DNA from: Valencia hispanica
Lineage: Eukaryota > Chordata > Actinopteri > Cyprinodontiformes > Valenciidae
DNA: 64,000 nucleotides
Assembly: GCA_963556495.2 (NCBI GenBank)
Contig: OY747703.1
Coordinates: 56,259,796 to 56,323,795 of the forward strand
Direction: 5' to 3'
The position numbers and the translations under genes were made by a program. Shown one piece after another: positions 1-11,735 of this stretch (position 1 is the stretch's first letter; every line of letters begins with the position of its first letter). The notes under the pieces are model-generated. The model did not search any database. It saw nothing but the letters and a program-made list of their open reading frames with translations, and was not told where the DNA came from.

Positions 1-749
1 TTTTGGTCCGGCATTTTTACATGTAGACAACGTCTGGCTGAGTAAATACGATAAAACCTGTGGTAGCATCATCTTTTACATTTTAAACCGGAAGAACGCA
101 CTGCCACAGACATGACAAGGGAAAAGATCATTTCACTTTGCACTGATGTTGCGTTTTCTATGCTTTTAAATCACTGGCAGCCCAGTTGTTTATTCGGCTA
201 TTATTAAGTGGTAATTTTCTGTTGTAAGTCAGTGTGGACCTACACACCAGGACAACACTTTAATGTTGTCAGGGATGGAAACACCAGGGTGTCCTGCAAA
301 ATGATTACCAATCATAAAAGGACGCGACTATGTTAATCCTTATCTCTGATACCAAAGATCATACCTGATCTGCTAGCAGTGCCATTAGCCGATTGTAGAA
401 GGTAGTCATTCGATGCCCAAGCAGACATGGGAAAGAATTTTCCCTATCCTTGGTCGCTCGGAATAAAAATTCTTCTGAAGTATTCGGGCGGGTTAAAGGT
501 TCAACGCAACAAGTAGGCATGTTTGGACTTGGCCGAATTTAAGAATAAACTCTTTAAAAAGAGAATATCTACAGCCTAAAGAATCAGGGCTTTTATAAAA
601 AGATCAGACAGATTCTTGAGTTGGTGTTTAAATACAATTGAATTTAATGAAATGTTTCTACTTTTTCCGATACATTGAACAGATTTCACAAAGTTTTTTG
701 TTTTTGTTTTACTTTGTTGTCAAAAAACCATCACAACTAATTCATGATC
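1..749. other. Unannotated intergenic sequence
   Basis: I see no gene, RNA or repeat that I can name here. The longest frame, beginning at 638, is rich in F, Y and N and runs into a Tc1 terminus, so it is not taken as coding. Confidence 0.5.
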
Positions 750-981
750 TAAAAAGGGGGGTGGGGGGATTATTTTTTTCACAAAGGACCAGCTTGATTT
801 GGATAGCTATTTATTCCTTCAATAAATTAAATCATCATTTTAAAAATATGTTTTTAACTAACTCAGGTTATGTATTTTTTTTCAATTACAGTTTTTAGAT
901 GATCTAAAAACTTAAAGTGGGACTAAAAAGTAAGAACAGAAGAAATCTGAAAGGAGGCAAATACTTTTTAACAGCACCGTA
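750..981 (+). mobile_element. Tc1-like transposon relic, 3' end only
   Basis: The segment ends in the sequence GCAAATACTTTTTAACAGCA followed by CCGTA. This is the right terminal repeat of the teleost Tc1 family whose left end starts CAGTGCTGTGAAAAAGTATTTG. The A/T-rich stretch before it, with the motif GATGATCTAAAAACTTAAAG, matches the usual 3' untranslated part of that family. No transposase remains, so this is a dead 3' fragment. The TA at 980-981 would be the target dinucleotide. A relic of the same family lies at 5205-6483. Confidence 0.75.
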
Positions 982-2624
982 GATGATCAGAAAAATAAAT
1001 TACCTTCACTTTTATCTCAAGAACAACTGGAATTATGGAAGATCATCTACAACTCTACAGTCTGTCTGATCTTCCTATAGGACCCCCCTGGTTTTATAGA
1101 TGGTAGACATGTTTTTTAAGTGTGTCGTGGTACCAAGAAGCTGAATGCGTTAGAGAAGAGCAGCTGAAGGTAAGAAGCTTTTAAGAAAGAGTTGGTGGAT
1201 CTTTGAGAACATTCTTTAGGCCCTTTTCCCCTCTTTTGGAGAAGCCCAGGCAGATAAAAGGAAACACTCGGGTGGATTAAAGTGTTCAGAACGTATCAGC
1301 ATCAAACCACTGGAGTTTTTGCCCTCTACATTTTTCAAACACAGTCAATAGATCTAAATATTTTACTGTGCCCTGGCCGATTTATTGTTTGATGTTTAAA
1401 AACTTGTGCGGATTGAAAGAAAATTCATTAAAGAAGGCCCCAGAACGAGGCCCCGTACGATGGGCTTTGAAAGTCTGGTTTAAGTGGGATATTGATCATT
1501 CTCTTTCTTCTGTGACAAAGGCCACCAGGGACGCTGGAGGTGTCGGTGGATGAAGGCTCGCCGCCAATAACACCAGACGTGTGCGCAAACTGCAGGTGAG
1601 GCTGGGAATAACGCTGCTGACACCAAAGAAACAGAAACTCAGAAATGACCAAACAAACATTAAATTCTTGATTTCTTGCCCGTCTGAAAAAGGTTCTGCG
1701 TACAGCTGAGTCTGGCTGCAGTAAGATTATTTTTTCCCTCTCCATGCACAAAATACAGATCACTAATACTAGGTAAAATAGACAAACAGCTCCTATAGAA
1801 AATCATTCCCAGTTGCAGATATATGCAATGTTTTGGTTGTGGAAAACAAAAAGCATTAGCTATTTCACTTTTGTTTCTGTTTTTTTTTTCTTTTATTTAA
1901 CCTATAGTGATATGAACGTCATCGTAGTCTTAGAACCTATTACTTTCTTAAGCACTTTCTTGGTTTTTTAATACAAACATACAGAAGAGAAATCCTACTT
2001 TTCATTACGGAGGCATAAAGATTTACAATTTGCTTAAGCGAAACCAATTAGAGCAAACTTCCTGAAAGTTTCTTGTTGGCAGCTCTGAAATATTTCCCAA
2101 ACAGGACTCAACAGTCATCAAAGATTAATTGAAGATGCTGATATGTTCTGTGCTGCTGGAACATATCAGTGAACTTTAGAAGGACTTGCATATATGAAGT
2201 CCTGAAATAAACTCATTTTATTTTTTTAAGATATTAGTTAAGGTGTAAACAGAAACCATCATTAACAGTTTGCCTCGTTCTGACTGCCCTGTAAAAAACA
2301 TTTTCTGCAACTTAGCTGTGTAACACCATATTTTGAATAACAGCTTAGCTTCATATATCCGAAGCTCTGGGTTTATTGTTTTTTTTTTTATTTCTCTCAC
2401 TGCATGGTGTTTTTCTTTTTAAAGTCGCAACAGAATCTGCTTCTTCAATCTGGAACTATCAACAAAATCCTGCAAATAGCAGACAAGATGCAAGAAAGAA
2501 GGACCAGTTGTTGAAAATATCTAATTTTGGTAAGTACACGCCACAGAAAATATCTCCAATCCCTGGCAGTTCAACAAAGAATACCTGAAAAATATAAAGT
2601 GTTGTTTTGAAATGATTTACTTCT
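982..2624. other. Unannotated intergenic sequence
   Basis: Short frames overlap on both strands at 1368-1763, but none shows a recognisable domain, convincing splice sites or a family match. I see nothing repeated elsewhere in the window. Confidence 0.45.
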
Positions 2625-2995
2625 TTAAAGAGTAACTAAACCCCAAAACAACGTTTTTTTGCTTCTAAACTGTATAAATGGGCCTTTACCAATGCAGTCT
2701 TTCAGTTTCTGGGGATTTTGTTACGTTTTGGTGTAAACTTGTTTAATTCTACACTTTGGTCTAAAAACGTCTTAGTGCTGCCCCCTTAGGGTTGAACGGT
2801 GGCTACTGCATTTGAATTTTGTGATTGGTGGAGAGCGGTACATCTTTACGTCACAGGCATCGACTGTGTCACAGCAGCCATGTTCTCACAGACACGCCCC
2901 GTGGGTTTGGGTATAAAACTATCAGACATACTGCCCCCCGCGGCGAGTTTGGAGTGGGATTGCATTTTTCAGGTTACCATTATTATCACATTAGC
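2625..2995 (+). mobile_element. TTAA-flanked non-autonomous DNA element, left part
   Basis: A TTAA at 2625-2628 is followed by AGAGTAACTAAACCCC. This matches the left terminal repeat of the fuller copy at 46655-47947, which begins AGAGCAACTGACCCC after its own TTAA. The next 350 bases also align loosely in order, for example the segments around TTGCTTCTAAACTGTATAAA and CTGCATTTGAATTTTGTGAT. No right terminus was found, so the copy is truncated or disrupted by the palindrome that follows. The TTAA flanks suggest a piggyBac-type origin, but no transposase is present. Confidence 0.5.
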
Positions 2996-3018
2996 ACTTA
3001 GTTAGCATAGCTAACATA

Positions 3019-3338
3019 CTGTTTTGAACGTTAGCCTATGTTAGCATCACCACTTAGAGACGGGACCCATCCTGTCTCTCTCTCCCTCAGCAGCAGCGCC
3101 GACCTCGGGCAGCGCTGACTCAGCGCCCCGAGCCAGCGACTCGAATAGATACGGCTCGCGGCCGCTGGGCTCCATAAAGCCTCGCTCTACTCCTCTACCT
3201 CCGGTGACGACGGAGGAGATCCGCTGGCTCAGGGCGCTGAATCAACTCCGCCCAAGGCCGGCGCCGCCGCGGCCGAGGGAGACAGGAGGACTCCTGTCTC
3301 TGAGTGGTAATGCTAACATAGGCTAACGTTCAAAACAG
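3019..3338. repeat. Long imperfect palindrome (foldback), 320 bp
   Basis: The left arm starts at 3019 with CTGTTTTGAACGTTAGCCTA. The right arm, read on the opposite strand from 3338, starts with the same bases. The first 29 positions are identical, and pairing continues with scattered mismatches for about 120 nt, to CAGCGCCCCGAGCCAGCG (left) against CAGCGCCCTGAGCCAGCG (right). The loop, roughly 3141-3219, is GC- and CpG-rich, unlike its AT-rich surroundings. No transposase and no clear TSD are seen. It could be a foldback or MITE-like element, or a local inverted duplication. Confidence 0.8.
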
Positions 3339-3434
3339 ATGAATGTTGATCAGATCGATCAGTCGCAAAACTGCCAACGTCGCTTTGGTCACTGTCCATG
3401 TTTCAGTGTCAGGTTAAGCAAGCTGTCGCTGTCC

Positions 3435-4202
3435 TCCTAAACCAGTGTTTCTCAAACTATGGGGCGAGCCCCACTAGTGGGGCGCAGAGGTATTGCAGGT
3501 GGGGCGTGACATCATTGGGATTTAAATAGTTTTTCCCCCCTAGATTCTGTCGTTGTGAATGTTTCACTGCACTGTAAATTAAATCAACCAGCTCCCCCCT
3601 CTCACAAAATTAAACACACTCAAATAAATTAGCAATTGTGATCATCATTGTAAACAGAACCGGGACCTGGAACATCGGGCTGGGAGTTTGACGTTGGAAT
3701 ATTTCGCAGCAGAACAAAATAAGCTGAAGTAGCCGCATTATCAGAGATTCCATCTACAAAATGTACAAATATCTAAAAAGATCAGGGAACGTTTCAGAGT
3801 CAGAGACGTCACACGGTCAACCACGGAGGAAATACAGGGATGAGTATCTTGCTCTTTATTTTATTATCTTTTATTTTTATTTTGTACTTTTGAAAGCTTT
3901 GTAAATGTGATAAAACTACAACTTTTATTTTCTCCAACTGTGAGCTAAAGTTCTACATGTAGCAACTACTGACAGCATATATTTCTGAGCCGGTTTTATA
4001 CCAGTGCAAAACCCCTTTTTCCAACTAATTTATACCCTTAAAAACTTGTAGACTAACTCGGCTATTTAAATAAATAAGACACTTTAAAAATCAGGCGTGG
4101 TCACCATTCTGTTGGGGCGATAAAAGCATGGGGGGCTTGTGTATGCTCCTTTGTCCAAAATGGGGAATGATAAAAAAAAGTTTGAGAAGCACTGTCCTAA
4201 AC
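3435..4202 (+). mobile_element. hAT-family DNA transposon, internally deleted
   Basis: The element spans 3443-4194. It has short terminal inverted repeats: CAGTGTTTCTCAAACTATGG at the left, and AAGTTTGAGAAGCACTG at the right. It is flanked by a perfect 8-bp duplication TCCTAAAC at 3435-3442 and 4195-4202, which is the hAT signature. An ATG at 3761 opens a frame whose start (MYKYLKRSG, then RRKYRDEYL) resembles the N-terminus of BED-finger hAT transposases of the ZBED/SCAND3-like type. The frame ends near 3905, and the catalytic and dimerisation domains are absent, so the copy is non-autonomous. It lies inside, or beside, the X element that continues at 4203. Confidence 0.88.
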
Positions 4203-4494
4203 AAACCCCCACGTTCCTCCTCTGCTCATCCTCCACACTTGGCCACGCCCCTCCGTTTTTCATGGCAACTTCTCATAGTCCGTGATGAAAACCAACAAAT
4301 TACACCCGCAGACCTAATGACTTCAAACCTGGTGCCACAGGTTTTTTTTTTTTTTTTCATAGTTAAGCAATTGGAAATCTGCAGTGTCTTTTATTTTGGA
4401 ATTTGCTTTACACTGCTCCAGTTTCTGATTTCCATTCTGGCCCGATCTAAACTGCTGAGATTGACGTGTTCTGGTGTAAAAAAAAAAAAAATGA

Positions 4495-4920
4495 CTCAAC
4501 GTGTAAATTTAGAAGGGGCCCAAGATACCCAGATACATTCTTTGGCTGAGGTTACCATTGCTAAATCTTGTAATAATCGATGCCATGAGCTTTTCAGTGA
4601 AGCTGTTATTGTATTCATATATCTATTTGTGGGTTGTGGTTGTGTAGTTCTCAGTTTGCATTGTTTGATTTGCTTTGTTGTTGTTTTTTTCCCTCTCCCT
4701 GCCATCCTGCGGGTGTGGAGGGGGACTGGGATGTTTTCTTCTGTTTTCTTTGTTCCCCTTCCTTACTTGTATCTTCAGCTTACCCTCTCCCTCTTACGCT
4801 TTTTTTCCTACCTCTCTTCATTTACTTTCTTTCTTCCCCTTTATTTTTCGTTTCCGTGTCCCTGGTGCTTCGGGAAAAAAAACCCCACAGCAATTTCAAA
4901 TAAAGATTTCTTACACATAT
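4495..4920 (+). other. Inserted pyrimidine-rich segment, possible retroposon 3' end
   Basis: This block interrupts repeat X. It is strongly C/T-rich from 4680 to 4860 and ends with AATAAAG at 4900 followed by a short AT tail, as in the 3' untranslated end of some fish LINEs. Overlapping frames in this block, up to 279 codons, are low-complexity products of the pyrimidine bias and are not taken as genes. Confidence 0.3.
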
Positions 4921-4924
4921 ATAT

Positions 4925-4964
4925 CAAGCGGAGCAGTATAGCAAAAGCTGTACTGCTCCGCTTG
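4925..4964. repeat. Perfect 14-bp-arm hairpin
   Basis: CAAGCGGAGCAGTA at 4925-4938 is exactly complementary to TACTGCTCCGCTTG at 4951-4964 across a 12-base loop. It lies immediately after the AT tail of the inserted segment. No T-run follows, so a terminator is not implied. Confidence 0.85.
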
Positions 4965-5204
4965 TGATAGTAAATCTGTCGGGCTTCTACTTGGTACTTA
5001 GATATCAATTCTGAGCACCACACTGCCAGACAGGACACGAGAAAAAAAATAAGAAGAGGTCTGCGACACAACGCTTCTGTCTGATTTGTGCCGCAGAAAC
5101 AAACCCATTGGCTATAACGGCGGCTATTGGCTGCGTATTACACTTCGTAGACGTCATGCACCGCTTACGCATCTGGTGGAAAGCAGGCTCAAGTGAAAAA
5201 AGTT

Positions 5205-6483
5205 ATTGCCATCCATGTTAAATCATGAATCAGCTGTGATTAACCACATATTTTGGGAAAACAGAGTTCAATTTCACAGATGACACCAAGGCCTGAATAC
5301 ACCTACGAACACAGGGAGAAGAAACTCCCTATATAGAGCCCGTCTGACAACATCAAGCTGGATCAAAAAATGAATAGCACCACATTATGCCCCCCTCCCA
5401 AAAGAAATCAGGACTAGAAAGGGTCACAAAGCCAGAGAGCCACACCGAAAGCAATTATCCACGAATGGAGAAAACATGAAACGGTGGTGAATCTTCCCAG
5501 GACTGACCAAAATTACTCCAAGAGAACATCAGTCACACATCCAGGAGGTCACAATACAACCAAGAACACCATCTAAAGCTCTGTAGGCCTCTTTTGCCTC
5601 AGTTTAGGTCCAAAGACACTGCTGACCAAAAACAATGCAAAGGACCCATATTACACTTCAGAAAACCCTCATGAAGACACGCAAGACTTTCAATATTCTA
5701 TTAAATATTAACAAAAAAACATACTGTGGATTGACAAGACAAAAGTGGAATTTTTTGGGAGAGGTGCGTCCTGTTACAGCAAACCTAAAACGACACAGCA
5801 TTTCAAAAAAAGAACCTCATACTGAAAGTCAAACATGGTGGTGGTAGTGTGATGGTCCGGGGCTCCTCTACTGCTTCAGGACCCAGACCACTTGCTGTAT
5901 TTGACTTGAGTTCTGCTCTCTGCCTGAAGGAGAATGTCCAACCATCAGCGTGTGTCCTTAAGCTGACCTCTGAATGAACAAAAGCAAATGGTTTTGGAGT
6001 GGCCTAGTCAAAGTCTTGACTTAAGTCAGACTTTGGAAGGAGTGGCTCAATCTGTCAGATCGCTGTTTTGGAGGCAGTTCGCTCATGAAATCGCTCCAAT
6101 GTGAATGTTGGATTCTTAGGGTTCTGTAATAAAAGAGTGGGGTTATTAAGAGTTATGAAGCTTAGAGGGCATTTTTTTCATTTGGCTCAGGGTTTAACAT
6201 TTTTCCATTCCAATAATTATATCATAATTATTATTTATATAATATACTACTATTTATTTATTATATATGTATTATTTATTATATTTATTATTATTATATA
6301 CTTATTATTATATAATATATTATTATTTATATATATAATTATTATAATAATTATAATTTAAAATACACTTTTCGGGTTATTTTTGTCTGATGTTTAAATG
6401 TGTTTCATGATCTGAGATATTGAAGTGTGAGAGAAGAAAACAAAAAAATATTTAGGGGGTGAAAACTTTTTCACAGCACTGCA
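5205..6483 (+). mobile_element. Degenerate Tc1/mariner transposon with transposase remnants
   Basis: The order of landmarks follows the same Tc1 family as 750-981. There is a 5' leader with ACCAAGGCCTGAATACACC near 5286 and a helix-turn-helix part around ATTATCCACGAATGGAGAAA at 5453. A DDE-type core follows, with WIDKTKVEFFG encoded near 5726-5760, a VVV-WSGA segment at 5836-5864 and LEWPSQSLDL near 5994-6024. The right end at 6455-6483 has the terminal GAAAACTTTTTCACAGCACT. Frameshifts and stops break the reading frame, and part of the middle is deleted. The left terminal repeat is not clear. The copy is inactive. Confidence 0.85.
6205..6362. repeat. AT-rich (TTA)n-like simple repeat
   Basis: Irregular TTA, TAT and ATAAT units fill about 155 bases inside the 3' part of the Tc1 relic. 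They give the poly-I/Y frame seen here, which is not coding. Confidence 0.85.
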
Positions 6484-8200
6484 TGCTTTTAAATATTTTA
6501 GAAACAAAAAAGAAATAAGAATAAACAACTGCGTATTAAGTAAAAATAAAGTTACCTAGGTGCATCAATAGAAAACACCTCCCAGCGAGCGCTCGGTCTT
6601 TTATTTCCTGAGTGTCTGTCCTCTTTTGAAAAGACACTCAGGACATGTTGGGGGGAAGGAGGGGTGGATGATGCCTCTCCTGTTATTGACTGACACAGCT
6701 GATGATGAGGACCCTTCCTGCACTTTGGCAGGACGCTAGGCAGGCATGCAGAGGTGGCGCCCACCAAGGTGCGGAGGGGAGTGGGGGGGGGGGGGGGGGG
6801 GTGTTGGGGACGGCGCGGTCGTCCTTCATAGATATTCCACGCGTGGCTTTACCCTCGGCAGCCCTGTCAAGGTCTGCGAGTGGCCCTCGGAGGGGGCCCG
6901 GGACGGGGTCATGGATGACACCAGCCTCTATGTCAGACGTGACAGCACAGCTGGGCCGATTAATGACAGAGGGGCCTGGCCCAGCACACACCTGCCCATC
7001 CCGGGCATGGCAGGCCACCTCATGGGGAGAAAAAGAAGCAGTCGACACGTTCGATGGGCAGATGTTCTGGAAAGGAGACAGTAGCACCACAGGGACCTCT
7101 CTGTTCCTCCTCTCTCCAGTAATTGAAAATCATGTAAAAGGTCAATTGTGTGACGCTGCCTGTCCCCTCTCTGCAAGCTGCTCCTTTCAGCCAGAACATG
7201 ATGAAAAAAAGGAGCAAAAACACTGACTATATGACAGATTATCCCTCAATTAATGCCTGTTCTTGTAATGACAGTCGCATGTAAACGTTCCCACTGCTTT
7301 CACAGAGAAGTCCAAGCCATCTGCCAGAGGCCATAGAAAGGGCTCCCTGAGAGAAAACCTAATTATTACATACAATACGCAGAAGGTGTTATGACATTCA
7401 GACCCCAAATGAAGTTGAACTGTTAGGTGGGAAGAAAACAACGCTGATCACCCAACCGTGAGTCCTGCAGCGTAGTTCCGGGGGTCCATCCGTGACCCTC
7501 GCTCTGGGTTTGCTCTGATGAGAAGAGGCAAGGTCCTAACCTCCACAGAGCTGCTCTGTGTTTGTGGTTGGCTTAAACAGAACCAGCTCCAGGACTGTCA
7601 AACACCATCAGCGCTGCAGAGACTCAGCACAGACTCACCGACAGAGGAACAATCAAAACAGACAACAGGGGCTCATCCCCACGAAGGGAAATGTTAGAAA
7701 CGTTGGCCATTTTGCATGAAATTTGGTTGTTGAGTTTTTCAAAAACAAGAAACTTGGCAGCATGTTTGGGATTTTTTCACTCGCCCTACAAACACGTGCA
7801 TTTTATGGGAACTGGAAAAGTACACAAAATGTGTAGACGGTTACATACGGTTATGAAGGGAGTGTGTCAACGTTGGACAAGGAATGGTCCAACAACGGAC
7901 GACATGTCATCGCACATTTATTTTAATTAGGGTAAAAGATGGGAAACTGTGTTGCTTTTAATGGGAAACGTGTCGGGAACTCGACCGAAAACAGGTGGTT
8001 TCAGGGGGAGCAAAAACAAACACGGCGACTCGAGCGCCGGCACAAACAGGAAGGAAACAATTTATTCCATAAACTCTCCCAAATGAGGATGTTATGAGTA
8101 ACAACTATGTGTGCAGAAGAGTGGGGGGGGGGCAAAATGAATGTTTCTGGTTGTCATTGGCCAAGAAAATGTAATCCGCAATCACGATCCAAACCGCACT
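6484..8200. other. Non-coding stretch with GC-rich block and G19 run
   Basis: From about 6640 to 7100 the sequence is unusually GC-rich and contains a run of 19 G at 6783-6801. Overlapping frames on both strands here, up to 174 codons, contradict one another and cross the homopolymer, so none is called. A small hairpin with 11-bp arms (CCTGAGTGTCT) lies at about 6608-6643. The block has the look of conserved non-coding DNA, which I cannot test here. Confidence 0.4.
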
Positions 8201-11200
8201 CCACATGGCACGGCTAACTGTCACAAATTATGTTTTGATTCCAAGCGAATACAATAATATCCTCATCTTATTTCTTTTTTTGTTTTATCATTTTGGACCA
8301 GCTGCAGCCCAGAATGCACCGTTTTGTAGCCAGAATGAGACTCAGCAATGGATCAACAACATTTGGACACTAGGGAAATATGCTGCACGAATTCAGATCT
8401 GTTTAAACATAAAAAAATAACAGTCAGTTTAGAAAAAAATCGGTGATTTACAAAGGTTTTATATTGCTTGACTGCAGCTGATGTCTTTTGGTTTTGGCCA
8501 ATTTTGATGGTAAATAACAGTTTGAGGAAATCGCTGAGCACACCGCAGAGTGTGCTGCCTGGCACCTGTGATGGGGATATTTCATAGTATTAGTATTAGT
8601 TACATGGTTAAATGCATCTAGGGAAAATGTCATGTAGAGATCATCAGAGTGTTCAAACAGACTTCAGTGAGGAGAAGATTTGAACAGGAGGCCCCCTGAC
8701 CTCATTCCCTTTTACTGTACAGTGTGAAGTGTTTCTACAGTACATAGTCGCCAGCATTTATTTGTTGTTGTTGTTTGATTTATTCCAAACAGCTGCTAGT
8801 TTGTTCTTTTCCACAAAAGTTACATACTGTGCACTGGGATTTGTAGAATTTTGATTGGAACTGTAAATTAAATGTAAAACAAAAACTCTGTGACTGAATT
8901 ATTCCATCCATCGACGCCCACCCACCCATGCCTAAATATCTAGCAGAAAACATTTATTTACCACCAGTATAAAACCACAGCCCATCTTCATTCAGATTCA
9001 GCTGCGTTGAGGGATTGTTTGTCTTCGGCGCTTGTATGAGAGTTTAGGAGTTCAGCTGCATGTGTGTAGCAATCCAGTATGCACATTTCAAAGACAAGAC
9101 AGCTTCTGGGCTTGCTGAACTTTTGCTTGTTATCAGGAGCTGAGAGTGAAATGGAGAGAATTGATCTTTTGTCTACTCGAGGTGCACTCCCTTGGGCAGG
9201 GCCGCTCACTCGTCTGCTTAGCTGCCATGCAATGCGTTCCCCCCCCCCCCTCACCTCCTCCTCCCAGCCTCGCGCTCACTCAGTCTCACTTTCTCTCTCC
9301 ATCTCTGCATGGCGGCTTTCTCATCCTCCAGTTGACACTTGTCCTGCCGTTACTGGGAAAGATGTGCGCTGAGCTGCTGACACCAGGATTGATCTTCCTC
9401 TCTTTTACCCATAAGCTCCATCTCGAGCTCCAGGAGACGCTAGAAGAGACGAAGATTGAGCGGAAAGGGAGCCCAAAGGGTTAAGGAGGCTGCCAGAGTG
9501 GAGGCAAGAGAGGACGGAATATTTTTAATCAAATCCATCCTCAGACTGTTTGCTGCAGTAAATTATTTGAAGTGCTTTTGTTTTTTTAAATCTTATCTTG
9601 ATATAAATGATTTAGAACTCCATAGCTGCATAACTAAAAGGTGAATAAAGAAATTTCTGGTTTAATTATTTGTCTGTTGTGGCCACCAGACAATTTCAAA
9701 CCATCACTAATAAAAGCCTTATTTAGATTTAGCTACAAAATGTATGATAAACAAAGTTTTATTTAATCAATGTTACTTATTTGAGGTTTTATTGTATTTG
9801 CAAAGATAACAGGGTTATTATATGCATGATCCCAACCCTGCCAGTTAATGGTTCCTTCTGGTTCACGTGTCCCAAAACACTTGCTGCCATGCAGAGATTT
9901 ATAAACATAACTGTAATCCTGAAAATAAAAACTTTTATGCACGTCTCTGAAACGGAGGGGACCTCGGACTGCTTTGGTTCTGCAATCATGCACCAGCACA
10001 CAGATCCCACCACTATCCACATCTCCATCCAAACTTAACAAGCAACCCAACAACTAGGCCGAACACGTTCAGGCTTGTGTTATTTATGGGCATAGCTCAT
10101 CAACGTTGCATATTTTATTAATTTTTTTTACCCAAGAAAGAGGAGCTGAGGAAGAAACTCTCGGAATTTGTCTTTGGAGCACCACCAGTGAAGTGAGTTA
10201 AGTTACTTATTTGTTTGAAAGCATCATAACAGTCTTAATGCCGTTAGCCAATCAGAGGCGTGGCGTTTGCACATCATAAATATTAATGAGTAAGACTCAT
10301 TGTTTTGTCGTCGTCCCCCACCCACCCCGCTGAAAAACTGCAACCTCCTGAAACAGGAGCGCATTTCTTCTACAGAAAACGACTCTCAAGGCATGCATTC
10401 AAATTAGAGACCACAGCAAATTTATTGAAAAAAAAACGAGTGAATGAGGCCTTTAAAATCCTGCAAAATTGGGATGGCTCTTAAGATAATCCAAACAGAT
10501 ATTCCTCCCCCGTGTGTGGCATGATCAGAGCGCTCTGGTCTGCTCGGAAGGACGTCGGTACAGGTCCGATCCCAAATTAGGGAGATCCGACATGTTGGAT
10601 TGTCTTGACCCAATATTTCAGCCTTTGTGGTGTGTTTCGAGGACAATAGTGCACGCAGCTTGTTGAATATGAGGCGTGGCAAATCAGGAAGCAAGGGGAC
10701 GGGCAGCATCTAGTCTACCTTCCTCCTCGTCTGCCATTTTTTATTTACTCCGAAGTCACTTTAGATATCATGAAGTTTTGGGAGATTTCACGACTTGTTC
10801 GTGGGTGAAATCTGTTCGTGTGTGGCGTCACCACACACTGTAGGACCAAAGCTGTTATATCCATTATTCTCTCCATCTGTGCTGTCTCTCAAGGTTTGGG
10901 AATTGTACAACCATTTTAAAATCTTACTGTGTGAACCAGCCTCAACGTGCTCATGACACCATTTTTCATGTCTAGTTCATTAAAATCATTATATATGAGA
11001 TACCTGAAATAAAATAAACTTCTCGCAGAAGTGTGTATGTATATGGAGACTGGCTCACATAGCGCACCGTTGAAAACTCGATCATTTCTGACCCTGGGGA
11101 TGGAGGAGGAAGTGACGTGTTTGGTAGTACGCTGTCAGAGAGAAAAACTAACTTTTCGATTGTTTGTTGGTCGAACTTTCTTCCAAACTCGATCTTCATT

Positions 11201-11560
11201 TTTGAAGCAGTGCCACATCGGCTTGTAGCAGGACATTGTTCCAACACCAGAGAAGCAGGTTTTAATCTGTTTAGGTTTTAAAAAAGATCTGGTTCGTCGA
11301 GAAGAGTGGGGGAAAAAAGGGTCCATCAAACCAGAGACAAGTGGGCCCCAAGGGATGCATCGCGGCTGTGCTTGGCTCACTTTGAGGTAAGCTAAAGTAA
11401 ACCAATTCCCCATCAATGATAATATTTTATAATGATAATAAAAAATATAATAATAAATGCAATACATATGAAAAATAGAGATCTACTGTATACAGTAAAT
11501 TAGAAGTAATCTAAATCTGCAGTAGATCTAGATGATGTCTAATCTGAATCAATCATATCA
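8201..11560. other. Unannotated intergenic sequence
   Basis: I recognise no gene. Frames at 9079-9484 run through a C-rich tract and a CTCTCT segment and change strand and frame freely. Bases 10230-10330, around AATGAGTAAGACTCATT, form a short palindrome next to a GC-box-like segment, and this part may belong to a dispersed repeat that I cannot name. Confidence 0.4.
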
Positions 11561-11569
11561 GTCTTATTT

Positions 11570-11735
11570 GAGAATAATGACACGCTAGAGTCTCCAGAAG
11601 TCTCCAATAACATCAAAAAAAGTTGCTAGATTTGTTGCTAGTCGTTTTTTGTTGCTTAAAGGGTCTGAAAAGTCCCTAAATACAATAACAAAGTCACTAA
11701 GTTGGCAACGCTGGAAGAGGCCGCCATACTGCCAA
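11570..11735 (+). repeat. Dispersed teleost repeat fragment
   Basis: The sequence contains AGTCTCCAGAAGTCTCCAAT, TTGCTAGTCGTTTTTTGTTG and AAGTTGGCAACGCTGG in this order. I recall this combination from a high-copy fish repeat. No terminal repeat or coding part is visible, and its class is unknown to me. Confidence 0.45.

Larger units (their letters stand above)
4203..5187 (+). mobile_element. Repeat family X, copy 1 (interrupted)
   Basis: Segments 4265-4480 and 5096-5187 align in order with 26820-27197. Shared landmarks are the oligo-T near 4340, CTTTACACTGCTCC, GATCTAAACTGC, GATTGACGTGTTCTGG, and an end in GATGCGTAA-type sequence. The right end, read on the opposite strand, gives CTTTCCACCAGATGCGTAA. 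This mirrors the left end CTTTCTACCGGATGCGTAA of copy 2 at 26529, so the family appears to have terminal inverted repeats. Bases 4495-5090 are not shared with copy 2 and look inserted. No transposase is seen and the class is unknown. Confidence 0.55.

Noticed and set aside
4128..4967. 279-codon frame on the + strand
   Set aside because: It starts inside a hAT element, crosses its end, an oligo-T, an oligo-A and a pyrimidine-rich block, and its composition follows those tracts.
6608..6643. Hairpin CCTGAGTGTCT / AGACACTCAGG as a microRNA
   Set aside because: Arms of only 11 bp and no extended pairing.
6683..7226. Overlapping frames of 112-174 codons on both strands
   Set aside because: They cross a G19 run, conflict with one another and show no domain or splice pattern.
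9079..9484. Two + frames of 97 and 112 codons
   Set aside because: They overlap out of phase, pass through a C-run and a CTCTCT tract, and have no conserved-looking segment.
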